From contig CAZBZS010000056.1 in the NCBI GenBank assembly GCA_964496475.1, forward strand, positions 1 to 14,495: a DNA stretch of 14,495 bases, read 5' to 3'. Of the stretch, positions 1-6,865 are shown piece after piece; the first letter of the stretch is position 1, and every line of letters starts with the position of its first letter. Source of the stretch: JASLPR01 sp964496475 (GTDB lineage: Bacteria; Chloroflexota; UBA11872; VXNJ01). The notes beneath the pieces are model-generated. The model was not told the origin of the DNA, searched no databases, and saw only the letters and a list, made by a program, of their open reading frames with translations. The translations under genes were made by a program, and so were the position numbers.

Positions 1-42
1 TGGTTCCGAAGACCAGTGCTCTATCCGCTGAGCTACGAGCGC
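1..42 (-). tRNA. tRNA-Arg(UCG), 5' portion, cut by the window edge
   Basis: Read on the minus strand from 42 down, the sequence folds as the first half of a tRNA. It has a 7-nt acceptor strand (GCGCTCG), TA at positions 8-9, a 4-bp D stem (GCTC/GAGC) closing an 8-nt D loop, and an anticodon stem starting CTGGT with loop CTTCGGA. The anticodon is TCG, which decodes CGA arginine codons. The 3' side of the anticodon stem starts at the window edge. The variable loop, T arm and acceptor 3' strand lie outside, so integrity cannot be judged. It is transcribed away from the lipoprotein gene at 331. Confidence 0.9.
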
Positions 43-43
43 C

Positions 44-330
44 GGTAGTGGTGGTGGCTGTACCGGCGGGTTGACGCCAGCCGCAGGCCGCCAGCAAATG
101 ATAGCGGATACTGCGGGGGCGACGGGTCGGAAATTGTGGTAGGAAGGGAGGGCAGGGGAAGGGAATTTTCGGGATCTTCAGGGCCGGTAAGAGCGGATGA
201 AATTGGGGTTTGAAGAATTTCGCTGAGATGGGGTAGTGGGGGCATTGCGGTGTGCCGAACATCGGACGCTGGGGATTTGTCCTCATCGTGAATCGTGGGC
301 CGAAAGCCCGGTAGATAGGTTGATCTGCAA
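44..330. other. intergenic region between divergent tRNA-Arg and lipoprotein gene
   Basis: About 290 bases with no convincing gene. Both flanking genes point outward, so promoters for both should lie here. A TATCAT hexamer on the minus strand (103 to 98) is a possible -10 for the tRNA but has no good -35. A 4-bp hairpin (GGGC, loop CGAAA, GCCC) sits at 297-309, just before the lipoprotein start. Reading frames across this stretch are rich in Pro, Ser and Arg and look like non-coding shadow. No RNA family was recognised. Confidence 0.4.
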
Positions 331-770
331 ATGCCCCGCATGTCTGTTGCCCGTGTCAGATTGGTGTTGGTGAGCGTCATGCTTATGACGTTCGCGTTGA
401 TCGCGGTTGCCTGCGAGCAAAGCCCCTCAGGCTCCTCGTCGGGAGACGGTGTGGGAAGCGGGACAGCAGCGAGTGACAGCGGAGCGGCGGGAGAGGTTCA
501 GGGGGAGGTGGAAGGGCAGGCGCCGGATGGACGGTCGGAGGGGAGTTCGAAGGAGGATTCGACGAATCGACATCGCCGGGGATGTTTGAATTTGAAGCGT
601 TGTCGTATGAGTGCGCCCGTGTGGGCGCCTTGATCATGCCGGGCACCCAGCCGGCCGCGTCAATTCCGGTGGACATGCCACTCATCGACGGCCACGTGGA
701 TGACAAGCCGTTTAGCGGGATCGGCGGGACCAGCGGGTTCCTGCGAATGTCGCTCGAGGCCGTGAAGTAG
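331..770 (+). pseudogene. small predicted lipoprotein with an apparent frameshift
   Basis: The first frame (331-633) opens with a classic export signal. Positive residues (Arg3, Arg8, Arg10) precede a hydrophobic stretch (about 11-27) ending in Ala-Val-Ala-Cys28, which looks like a lipobox although the -3 position is Ala rather than Leu. A Ser/Gly/Glu-rich tether follows. After about codon 70 this frame turns into Arg-rich nonsense and stops at 633. Another frame, open from 477, becomes protein-like from about 543 (EFEGGF...MFEFEAL...VDMPLIDGHVDD) and ends with TAG at 768-770. Joining them needs a one-base change around 501-545, where runs of G occur (501-505 and 540-543). The joined product would be about 146 residues, probably membrane-anchored on the outer face. 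AGGT at 317-320 may act as ribosome binding site for ATG 331. I recognise no family. It may be a broken gene, a sequencing error or, less likely, programmed frameshifting. Confidence 0.5.
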
Positions 771-807
771 GGCGGGTGTGGTGAATCGAGCGGCGGAACC
801 GTCGGCG

Positions 808-830
808 GGGCAGCGAGCAGCCCGGTTTTT
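808..830 (+). terminator. weak candidate terminator after the lipoprotein gene
   Basis: GGGC (808-811) can pair with GCCC (820-823) across a short interior that may extend by one G-C pair. Two G and five T (826-830) follow. It lies 37 bases after the TAG at 770 and before rpsT. The stem is short, so this is tentative. Confidence 0.3.
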
Positions 831-854
831 GAGGGAACCGGGACGGCCGGATGC

Positions 855-863
855 TGGTACACT
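855..863 (+). promoter_or_regulatory. candidate extended -10 promoter element for rpsT
   Basis: TGGTACACT fits an extended -10 (TGn followed by a TATAAT-like hexamer). No good -35 lies 16-18 bases upstream, which is common for extended -10 promoters. Transcription from about 870 would give a leader near 90 bases before the TTG start of rpsT. Confidence 0.35.
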
Positions 864-961
864 TGGCCGGTTCTCGGGCGCTCGACACCCCGATGGCCTA
901 CGTCGAAACGGGCGCGGACGGGGTATCCCAACATGTTCTCCAAATAAGAGGTAGATAGCCT

Positions 962-1276
962 TTGCCATCTGAGTCACGACTGCGCAAACAACGAAAGCGG
1001 GCGAAAGAGGTCCGCAAGGAAGTACGTCGCCGGGAGCGAAATCGGACGATTCGTTCGGAGACCAGGACGCTGGTGGCGGCGGCGCGAGTGGCGCTGGAGA
1101 CGGATGACCGGGGCGCCATCGAGGCAGCGCTGGCGCAGGCAATGGTGAGGCTGGACTCAGCGGCGACGTCGGGGGTGTTGCATAAGAACAACGCGGCGCG
1201 CAGGAAGTCCCGTTTGATGGCTGCGTTTCACGCGAAGTATCCGGCGGCGCCGACGCCGTCGGCTAAGCCCGGATAG
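962..1276 (+). CDS. rpsT: 30S ribosomal protein S20
   Basis: S20 binds 16S rRNA at the base of the small subunit and helps early assembly. The 104-residue product has the family's shape: a very basic N-terminal helix (SRLRKQRKRAKEVRKEVRRR, residues 5-24), then alanine-rich helices, then the hallmark segment GVLHKNNAARRKSRL (about residues 74-88). Bacterial S20 is usually 85-90 residues, and the excess is a Pro/Ala-rich C-terminal tail. The start is TTG at 962, supported by AAGAGGT at 946-952 nine bases upstream; a TTG start is also known in E. coli rpsT. Its TAG stop (1274-1276) directly abuts the stop of convergent holA. The rpsT-holA neighbourhood is common in bacteria. Identification is firm. 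Confidence 0.95.
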   Translation: MPSESRLRKQRKRAKEVRKEVRRRERNRTIRSETRTLVAAARVALETDDRGAIEAALAQAMVRLDSAATSGVLHKNNAARRKSRLMAAFHAKYPAAPTPSAKPG

Positions 1277-2311
1277 CTAGACGCGAGTGGGTTCCGAGGC
1301 GCCGGCTCCGGCGCCTTCGAAGACGCGGTAGCAGAATCTAACGGTGAGGGCCTCCAATCCACGGGCAAGGCCGCCGTGGCGCAGGCCGCCAGTCTTCTGG
1401 CACAGGTCAAGGTTGACGAGTTTTTCCAGCATTGTACGGAGTTCGTCGGGTCGGAACGAACCGGCCTCGTCTTGCAGCCGCCGTAGCTGCCAGTCGGCCA
1501 CCCGAAGGGCCGACTGCATCTCTTTTGCCGGTACGCGGGATCGGGTCATGTCGGCAACATCAAGCAGTCGCCGCACGTTGGTGCCCAGGATGGCCAGTAC
1601 GAATTCCGGCTCGGCGCCTTGGGAGAGGGTGGTGCCCAGAATCTGGAGGGCCCGGCCGGGCTCGCCGGCTACGACGGCGGCGAGGTAGTCCCAGACGACC
1701 TCTTCGGCGGGGTAGGGATCGGCGTGGTCGATATCGGCGCGGGTGATGTTTCCGGAGAAGCCGAGGAGGGCGGCGACCTTTAGCACTTCCTGCTCGAGGG
1801 CGGAGCCGTCGGCGGCGGAGCGATGTACGAGATGCTCGGCCGCGTCGGGATCGATGGTCATTTCGTTTTCGCGGACGATATCGAATACCCAGCTGAGGGC
1901 GGCGCGGGAGGAACGGGTGTTGAGGGTGGGAACGACGTGGACCTCGGCGCCCTTCTTCTCCAGGCTGCGGGCCTTCTTTTCGTTGCGGGTACGGTCGGTA
2001 CGGTTGAGGCCATCGAGATGGTAGGTGATGACCATTCGCAGCGAATCGGGTAGATCGGCGGCGGAAGCGGCGAGCCATTTCCAGAGCTCGTTATTGTCCC
2101 GGCGGGCGGGAAGAGGGGCGTTTTGGACGAACACGCCCTGGGAATCGCCAAAGAAGGAACCCATGGAAGCGGCGTTGACGATGTCTTCGAGGGGGGCCTC
2201 GCGGGCGTCGAAGCGCAGCACGCCGACATCGCCGTCGAGGTTAGAGCCGAGCAGGCGCCTGACAACACGCTGGAGGCGGACGTCGCGATCGCCGAGAACG
2301 AGAGCTAGCAC
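1277..2311 (-). CDS. holA: DNA polymerase III, delta subunit (clamp loader)
   Basis: HolA is the clamp-loader subunit that opens the beta sliding clamp during loading onto DNA. The 344-residue length fits the family (about 330-350). Supporting segments include the opening LALVLGDRD with DVRLQRVVRRLL (compare the LLxGxDxFL start typical of HolA), GSFFGDSQGVFVQNAP (about 51-66, matching the conserved FF-G-x(n)-VVVxNA strand) and the helical LEQEVLKVAALL region of the middle domain. The C-terminal collar-like helices contain AILGTNVRRLL and LRRLQDEAG. The start is GTG at 2311; an in-frame TAA lies 15 bases upstream, so no longer start exists, although no clear ribosome binding site is seen. It ends in Gly/Ala-rich codons that form a strong hairpin at 1297-1316. 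Its convergent partner is rpsT. Confidence 0.9.
   Translation of the reverse strand: MLALVLGDRDVRLQRVVRRLLGSNLDGDVGVLRFDAREAPLEDIVNAASMGSFFGDSQGVFVQNAPLPARRDNNELWKWLAASAADLPDSLRMVITYHLDGLNRTDRTRNEKKARSLEKKGAEVHVVPTLNTRSSRAALSWVFDIVRENEMTIDPDAAEHLVHRSAADGSALEQEVLKVAALLGFSGNITRADIDHADPYPAEEVVWDYLAAVVAGEPGRALQILGTTLSQGAEPEFVLAILGTNVRRLLDVADMTRSRVPAKEMQSALRVADWQLRRLQDEAGSFRPDELRTMLEKLVNLDLCQKTGGLRHGGLARGLEALTVRFCYRVFEGAGAGASEPTRV
1297..1316. repeat. GC-rich inverted repeat inside the 3' end of holA
   Basis: GGCGCCGG (1298-1305) and CCGGCGCC (1308-1315) are perfect complements separated by two bases, with one more A-T pair outside. It lies 21 bases past the rpsT stop, within the last codons of holA. 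No T-run follows on the plus strand. It could stall or protect the rpsT transcript 3' end, or be only the result of GAGAGA-type codons. Confidence 0.4.
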
Positions 2312-2374
2312 GGCCGCAGGTTGTAGTTAGGGCTCATGTTGGGAGTGTAGCGCGGACGTTGGGAGCATGGGTTT

Positions 2375-2385
2375 TGACCGGGTCA
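2375..2385. promoter_or_regulatory. palindrome TGACC-G-GGTCA in a divergent promoter region
   Basis: A perfect 11-bp palindrome sits between divergent holA (start 2311) and the aminotransferase (start 2478). It overlaps TTGACC (2374-2379), a possible -35. TGTGATAGC at 2392-2400 may be a matching extended -10, but the spacing of 15 is short. This could be a small operator. No regulator is encoded nearby, and no second copy was found in the window. Confidence 0.25.
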
Positions 2386-2477
2386 GAACCCTGTGATAGC
2401 GTCGCCGGAAGGCTGAGAAGCGGTTTGATTTACAGTGGACGGGCGCCGAATGACGGCGTGCGGGAAGGCATATACGG

Positions 2478-3806
2478 ATGGTGACGACGGTGAAATCGAC
2501 GATGGGGATTTACGAGCGTTACGAGGCGGAGCGCCCGAAGAGCTGGGCGGCCTATGAGCGGGCGCGGCTGATGCTGCCGGATGGGGTGGAGCACGACATG
2601 CGGGTGTCTCGGCCGTTTCCGATTTACGTGCAGAGGGCGGAGGGCCAATACAAGTGGGATTTGGACGGGCACCGCTATGTGGATTTCATCGTTGGCCACG
2701 GGGCGCTGCTGCTGGGTCAGAATCACCCGGCGGTGATGGGACCGGTGCGTGAGGCGCTGGAGAGAGGAACCCACTTCGGGGCGAGTCACGAGACGATTGC
2801 GGAGTGGGCGGACCGGGTTTGCAAGCTGATCCCTTCGGCGGAGATGGTGCGGTTTCACTCGTCGGGCACGGAAGCGACGATGATGGCGATGCGCATGTGC
2901 AGGGCGCTCACCGGTCGCGAGCAGGTGTTGAAGTTTGAGGCTCACTTCCACGGCTGGCACGACTACGCGACGGTGGCGGTGCATGAGCCGTTTGACACGC
3001 CGACCTCGGCTGGAGTGCCGGCGGCGGTGCGGGACGCGGTGACAGCGATTCCGGTTAACGACGCGGCGCTGGTCCGAGATACGCTGGCGGCCGGGGAATA
3101 TGCTTGTGTGATTCTGGAGCCGTCGGGGGCGGGGGGAGGAACGATGCCGACGGACGTGGAATGGGTGCGAGAGTTGCGCACGATCTGCACGGAAATGGAT
3201 GTGCCGCTGCTATTCGACGAGGTGATCACCGGGTTTCGATTCGGTCCCGGCGGATACCAGCAGGAGTTTGGGATCACGCCGGACCTGACCACGATGGCTA
3301 AAATCCTGGCGGGCGGCTTCCCGGGCGGGGCGGTGGCGGGGAGGCGGGAGTTCGTGGAACTGATCGAAATGCGGGGCGAGTCGGGCTGGAACCGGGGCAA
3401 GCGGATTTCGCATCCAGGCACGTTCAACGCCAATCCGCTATCGGCGACGGCGGGAGTGGCGTGTCTGGATTACATCGCGGACGGCGAAGCGCATGCGGCG
3501 GCGAATCGAATGGGCGATCGCCTGCGGGCGGGAATGCAAAAGGCGATAGATGCTCGCGGGCTAAGAGCGGAGATATACGGGTCGCATTCGTTCATGCACA
3601 TTACGTTCACGGGAGTGCGTGACCGGAGTGGGATGGGTTCGCTGGGGCCGGCGCTACAGACGGCGATGATGTTGCACGGAGTGCATATGGGTGGAGGCGG
3701 AGGGATGACGTCGGCGGTGATGACGGAGGAGGATATCGATCTGACGATCGACGCTTTCGAGCAGAGCCTGAGAATGTTGGGAGAAGAGGGCCTGCTGATC
3801 GATTAG
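2478..3806 (+). CDS. class III PLP aminotransferase, glutamate-1-semialdehyde aminomutase family
   Basis: The 442-residue protein is a fold-type I pyridoxal-phosphate enzyme close to glutamate-1-semialdehyde 2,1-aminomutase, which makes 5-aminolevulinate for haem. Visible motifs are FHSSGTEATMMAMRMCRA (126-143, phosphate-binding loop, HemL-like), KFEAHFHGWHD (152-162), FDEV (246-249, Asp247 contacting the cofactor ring), TTMAKILAGG (271-280, with Lys275 as Schiff-base lysine) and GTFNANPL (314-321). The lysine region differs from classical HemL (GKIIGGGLPVG-like), and the protein carries an N-terminal extension, so it may be a paralogue with another amino substrate. I therefore give no gene symbol. 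The start is ATG 2478, with GGGAAGG at 2462-2468 nine bases upstream. It converges with proC. Confidence 0.85.
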   Translation: MVTTVKSTMGIYERYEAERPKSWAAYERARLMLPDGVEHDMRVSRPFPIYVQRAEGQYKWDLDGHRYVDFIVGHGALLLGQNHPAVMGPVREALERGTHFGASHETIAEWADRVCKLIPSAEMVRFHSSGTEATMMAMRMCRALTGREQVLKFEAHFHGWHDYATVAVHEPFDTPTSAGVPAAVRDAVTAIPVNDAALVRDTLAAGEYACVILEPSGAGGGTMPTDVEWVRELRTICTEMDVPLLFDEVITGFRFGPGGYQQEFGITPDLTTMAKILAGGFPGGAVAGRREFVELIEMRGESGWNRGKRISHPGTFNANPLSATAGVACLDYIADGEAHAAANRMGDRLRAGMQKAIDARGLRAEIYGSHSFMHITFTGVRDRSGMGSLGPALQTAMMLHGVHMGGGGGMTSAVMTEEDIDLTIDAFEQSLRMLGEEGLLID

Positions 3807-3852
3807 AAAGGCCGTTGGCCGTGGAGGCGGTTGCAAATTGCGTCCGCTGCCA

Positions 3853-3876
3853 GAACAAAACAGGTTGCGCCTGTTA
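3853..3876 (-). terminator. intrinsic terminator of proC, built into its stop codon
   Basis: On the minus strand AACAGG (3875-3870), loop CGCAA and CCTGTT (3864-3859) form a 6-bp stem; its last T's run into TTTTGTT. The first two stem bases belong to the TAA stop of proC (3876-3874). This fits a rho-independent terminator. Confidence 0.6.
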
Positions 3877-4680
3877 GTCGCCGAGCTCGATGGAGCGGCG
3901 GAAGGCGGCTTCTATGGCGTGGCCGAATGAGGCGCGCAGGCCGCCTTCTTCAAGGGCCTGAAGGGCGGCGGCGGTGGTGCCGCCTGGAGAAGTGACTTGG
4001 GCGCGGAGATCGGCGGGATGGCTGCCCGTGACTTCCTGCATGCGCATGGAGCCGATGAGAGTTTCGCGGGCCAGGCGCTCGGCGGTGGCGCGGGGGAGGC
4101 CGATGCGCACGCCGGCGTCGGTCCAGGCTTCGAGGATGAGGAAGGCGTAGGCGGGACCGCTGGCGCTGACGGCGGTGGCCATGTCGATGTGGCGTTCGTC
4201 GTCGGTGTGGAGCTCGGCGCCGAGGGCGCCCAGGATTCGGCGTGTTTCCTGAAGATCGCCGGAAGTGACCCCGCCGGCGGCGGTCCACAGGGTAATGCCG
4301 GCGCCGACCTGGGCGGGCGTATTGGGGATGGCGCGGACGACGCGGGTGCTGTCCAGGTGTGCGCAGAGGGTGCTGAGGCGAGCGCCGGCGACGATGGAGA
4401 TCACCAGCTGATCGCTCTGTAGAGCAGAGGAGATACCGGCACAAACTTCCTGGAGGTGTTGCGGTTTTATGGCCAGGAAGACGGTGCAAGCGTCCTTGAG
4501 ACCCTCGACGTTATCGGTGGTCGTGTCGATGCCGAGTTCGTCGCTCAGGGTCTTGAGGAGTTTCTGGGCGGGATCACAGGCGACGATCTCGCCTGGGGTG
4601 AAAACTTCTTCCTGTAGCAATCCGCGAATGGTGGCGCCGCCCATTGCGCCGGCGCCGATGAAACACACCTGGTGCGCCAT
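3874..4680 (-). CDS. proC: pyrroline-5-carboxylate reductase
   Basis: ProC reduces 1-pyrroline-5-carboxylate to proline with NAD(P)H, the last step of proline synthesis, in the cytoplasm. The 268-residue length is typical. The N-terminal Rossmann motif is FIGAGAMGGA (7-16). A conserved FLAIKPQ stretch, RAIPNTPAQVGAG and ASGPAYAF follow. The C-terminal family signature is seen as VTSPGGTTAAALQALEEGGL. The start is ATG 4680, with TGGAG at 4691-4687 six bases upstream. It lies just downstream, on the same strand, of the comEA/comEC remnants. In B. subtilis the ProC-like gene comER also sits at the comE locus. Sequence motifs alone cannot separate a proline enzyme from a ComER-type paralogue, but all the expected signatures are intact. 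Confidence 0.92.
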   Translation of the reverse strand: MAHQVCFIGAGAMGGATIRGLLQEEVFTPGEIVACDPAQKLLKTLSDELGIDTTTDNVEGLKDACTVFLAIKPQHLQEVCAGISSALQSDQLVISIVAGARLSTLCAHLDSTRVVRAIPNTPAQVGAGITLWTAAGGVTSGDLQETRRILGALGAELHTDDERHIDMATAVSASGPAYAFLILEAWTDAGVRIGLPRATAERLARETLIGSMRMQEVTGSHPADLRAQVTSPGGTTAAALQALEEGGLRASFGHAIEAAFRRSIELGD

Positions 4681-4730
4681 GGATAACTCCAGTCTGATTG
4701 TTTTCGGTTGACGGCCCAGGGCCTCGCGGC

Positions 4731-5163
4731 TCAGGAGCGGACGAACGTTATGGAATATTCGACGCCGGTCTGCTGCAATCGTACCGCAGCCCCGCTGCTG
4801 GACTGATGGGCGGGGGGACCCGGGGCGACGGTGTCGGATAGGGAGCCGCCAGGTCTGATCACCGCGGAACCGCCGGGGCCGAGGCCGGCAACGAGAGCGG
4901 CGGCGCCGGTGGAATCCAGAAAGGCAGGGGTGGTGAAGGTGGAGGGAGGTCGGTTCCCGAGCACAACGAGGTCGGCGCGCCAGGATGGGGGTGGGGTGAG
5001 TGGGGCGATGGATCGCGGGATGAGAAGGCTGAGATCGCCGCTGACGAGGCGGATGGCGGATTCAGGAGAGACGCCGACGGACGACAGAGTTTTGACGGTA
5101 GTCTTGGAATCGAGGTTGATGGAGTAGCGGTCGCGGCCGGCGGCGAGCAGATTGTCGGGCGGA
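4731..5163 (-). pseudogene. remnant of the C-terminal part of ComEC (competence DNA channel)
   Basis: The frame ending with TGA at 4733-4731 reads like the end of the metallo-beta-lactamase-like domain of ComEC, the inner-membrane DNA uptake protein. SPESAIRLVSGDLSLLIP matches the ComEC segment of the type SVVLRLxYGDxSxLLxGD. WRADLVVLGNRPPSTFTTPAFLDSTGAAALVAG matches LRADVLKVxHHGSxxSTSxxFLxxVxPxxAVIS, and VRLQQTGVEYSITF resembles the final V-R-T...G strand. The family's HHGS motif is here GNRPPS, so the metal-binding histidines are gone. All transmembrane segments and the N-terminal domain are missing. The frame has no proper start and runs directly out of comEA sequence, as after a large internal deletion. 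Codon use still resembles neighbouring genes. The homology is judged by eye, so it is moderately sure. Confidence 0.55.
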
Positions 5164-5506
5164 GAGGAAAGGTCCGTTGATGCGCCGGTGGTTGACAATC
5201 TTCTCGGCAGTGACGGGACCGATGCCGGGCAGGTCTTCCAATTCGTTGCGACTAGCCAGATTGATGTCGAGGGCTTCGCCATTCCGGGACGGTTAGCCGG
5301 CGGCGGGCACGTGGATTTGCTGTCCGTCGACGAGGTAGGCGGCCGGAGTCTTCAGCAGGGCTCGCGGTAGTCCCGGTGAAGTCGGGTCCGCGGCCTTCCA
5401 GAAGCTGCGCGATTTGAAGCACAAGAATGGCGAGGCTGAGGATGATGAGCAGTGTGAACCTGTGCTTTTCGAACCACTCGGAAGGTAGGGTGAGGGCTCT
5501 TGCCAT
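5164..5506 (-). pseudogene. comEA: degraded comEA, competence DNA receptor remnant
   Basis: ComEA is the membrane-anchored DNA receptor of natural transformation. Three pieces remain, in different frames. From ATG 5506 one frame gives WFEKHRFTLLIILSLAILVLQIAQLL, the N-terminal membrane anchor. A second frame gives LVDGQQIHVPAAG, the end of the SLBB domain, then hits TAA at 5295-5293. It continues as DINLASRNELEDLPGIGP followed by VTAEKIVNHRRINGPF, a helix-hairpin-helix typical of ComEA. Most of the SLBB domain is absent, and the tail shifts to a third frame that runs into the comEC-like remnant. A stop, at least two frame changes and an internal deletion together argue for a dead gene rather than one sequencing error. 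No ribosome binding site is visible before 5506. Confidence 0.7.
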
Positions 5507-5669
5507 GCTTTGACGCAAGGGTGCGTTAGGGCGAAGGGGTAGCGCAAGGGAGCGGCTTGGCGAGGGATGGAGGCCCGATCGTTGGTGTCCGATGGCTCTT
5601 GGAGGGCTTTGGCTTACCATGTGGCGAATTTCGCGCCGGTGCGCGCTGCGATAATGGAGAAACGCACAG

Positions 5670-6749
5670 GTGCTGTTGGCCAGCCTGATCGGAGTGCGGG
5701 GCTCAGGTCGGTCGACGCTGCTGGAATTGGTTTCGGCTGGGCGCACGTTCGCGGCGGAGCGGACCGGTCGCTTTATAGCACGGGTGGCGACGATCAGCCC
5801 GAGCGATGTGAAACTAGAAAGGATGGCGGCGATTTACTCTTCGCGCAAAGTCGTGGCGGCGGAGTACACGATTGTCGATTACGAAGGGGTGGGGCTGGCG
5901 GAGGGAAGCGGACGGGGTGCGGAATGGCTGAACGCGATGCAAAGGGTGGATATGCTGGTGGTGGTGCTGCCGGTGTACTTGGACGAGGGCCGGAGTGACA
6001 GCGTGCAACGGCGGCTGGCCGAGGTGTCGGCTGATCTGGTGATTGCGGATCTGACGGCGGTGGAAAATAGGCTGGAGAGGCTGGAGCGGGATCTGGAGCG
6101 GGCGCCGCGAGCGGAGCGTCCGAATCTGGAAAGCGAGCAGGCGTTGCACGGGAGCCTGAAGGAAGCGCTGGAGGGCGGCGTGCATCTCCGGGCGCTGGAG
6201 TGGGACGAGACTAGGCTGGACGCCGTCCGCACGTTCGGGTTCATGACCATGAAGCCGATGGTAGCGGTGCTGAACACCGGGGAGGATGATGTGGGAGGGT
6301 GGGAGGAAGTCCGGGAGCAGGCGGCGAAACTCTGGCCGTATCCGGGGACGGGAGTGGCGGCGGTCAGCGCGGCGATCGAAGCGGAGGCCATGGAACTGCT
6401 GGAGGACGAACGTACGGAAATTCTGGCGGCGCTCGGCATCGATACCCCGGCGAAAACCCGGTTGATCGAGGCGGTGGCGGACGCCGCGGACGTGCTTACG
6501 GTCTATACAGGCTCGGAGACGGAAGCGCGGGCCTGGTCGGTGCCCAGAGGAACGACGGCGCTGAGATTCGCGGGCGTCATTCATACAGACCTGGCGCAGG
6601 GATTCATCCGGGCGGAGGTGATTCCGCTGGATGAGCTGGAGGAGGCCGGCGCGGAGGGGGAGGCGCGACGGCGGGGACTTATTAGGAGTGAGGGGAAAGA
6701 CTACCAGCTAAAAGCAGATGACGTGGTGAACGTCCTCTTTTCCCGCTAG
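5670..6749 (+). CDS. YchF/OLA1-family nucleotide-binding protein with altered P-loop
   Basis: YchF proteins are Obg-related ATPases/GTPases that associate with ribosomes and stress responses. The 359-residue length and the C-terminal TGS-like domain (about 276-359) are typical: VYTGSETEARAWSVPRGT, then FAGVIHTDLAQGFIRAEVI, then EGKDYQLKADDVVNVLF. In the N-terminal G domain the P-loop is GVRGSGRS (8-15), with Arg14 where the invariant Lys is expected. The DxxG motif is DYEG (70-73). The NxxE motif that favours ATP in this family is NTGE (202-205). A charged helical segment (about 120-170) matches the coiled-coil insert. The start is GTG 5670, with GGAG at 5656-5659; no better start is seen. 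Because the lysine is replaced, nucleotide hydrolysis may be weak, so I do not assign ychF itself. A terminator follows at once. Confidence 0.85.
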   Translation: MLLASLIGVRGSGRSTLLELVSAGRTFAAERTGRFIARVATISPSDVKLERMAAIYSSRKVVAAEYTIVDYEGVGLAEGSGRGAEWLNAMQRVDMLVVVLPVYLDEGRSDSVQRRLAEVSADLVIADLTAVENRLERLERDLERAPRAERPNLESEQALHGSLKEALEGGVHLRALEWDETRLDAVRTFGFMTMKPMVAVLNTGEDDVGGWEEVREQAAKLWPYPGTGVAAVSAAIEAEAMELLEDERTEILAALGIDTPAKTRLIEAVADAADVLTVYTGSETEARAWSVPRGTTALRFAGVIHTDLAQGFIRAEVIPLDELEEAGAEGEARRRGLIRSEGKDYQLKADDVVNVLFSR

Positions 6750-6769
6750 GGGCCACAGGCCCTTTGTTC
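6747..6769 (+). terminator. intrinsic terminator of the ychF-like gene, fused to its stop codon
   Basis: GGGCC (6750-6754), loop ACA and GGCCC (6758-6762) form a tight stem that can extend with G6749-T6763 and A6748-T6764. TTTGTTCT follows. The TAG stop at 6747-6749 feeds the base of the stem. Confidence 0.6.
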
Positions 6770-6770
6770 T

Positions 6771-6796
6771 GAAGCCGCCCACGACGGCTTTCCTTC
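6771..6796 (+). terminator. second, tandem terminator-like hairpin
   Basis: AAGCCG (6772-6777), a 7-base loop and CGGCTT (6785-6790) pair perfectly, followed by the pyrimidine run TCCTTCTC. It lies a few bases beyond the first terminator and could act as a backup before convergent pyrD. Confidence 0.45.
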
Positions 6797-6865
6797 TCAA
6801 TTGTTACCGCAAATCGTGAACCCGCGCAGGTTCGCGTGTGGGGCTACAACGGTGCCGCAAGCACG

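Noticed and set aside
582..770. Stand-alone 62-codon gene from ATG 582
   Set aside because: Its frame is protein-like already upstream of the ATG, and the nearest good ribosome binding site (550-556) is 25 bases away, so it is better read as the second half of the lipoprotein gene.
383..943. 186-codon minus-strand frame over the lipoprotein region
   Set aside because: Pro/Ser/Arg-rich composition, no ribosome binding site, and it lies opposite a plus-strand lipoprotein signal peptide.
4731..5282. A new 183-residue gene from ATG 5282
   Set aside because: Its first 40 codons are the wrong frame of the comEA helix-hairpin-helix, so the ORF is a splice of shadow and comEC-like remnant.
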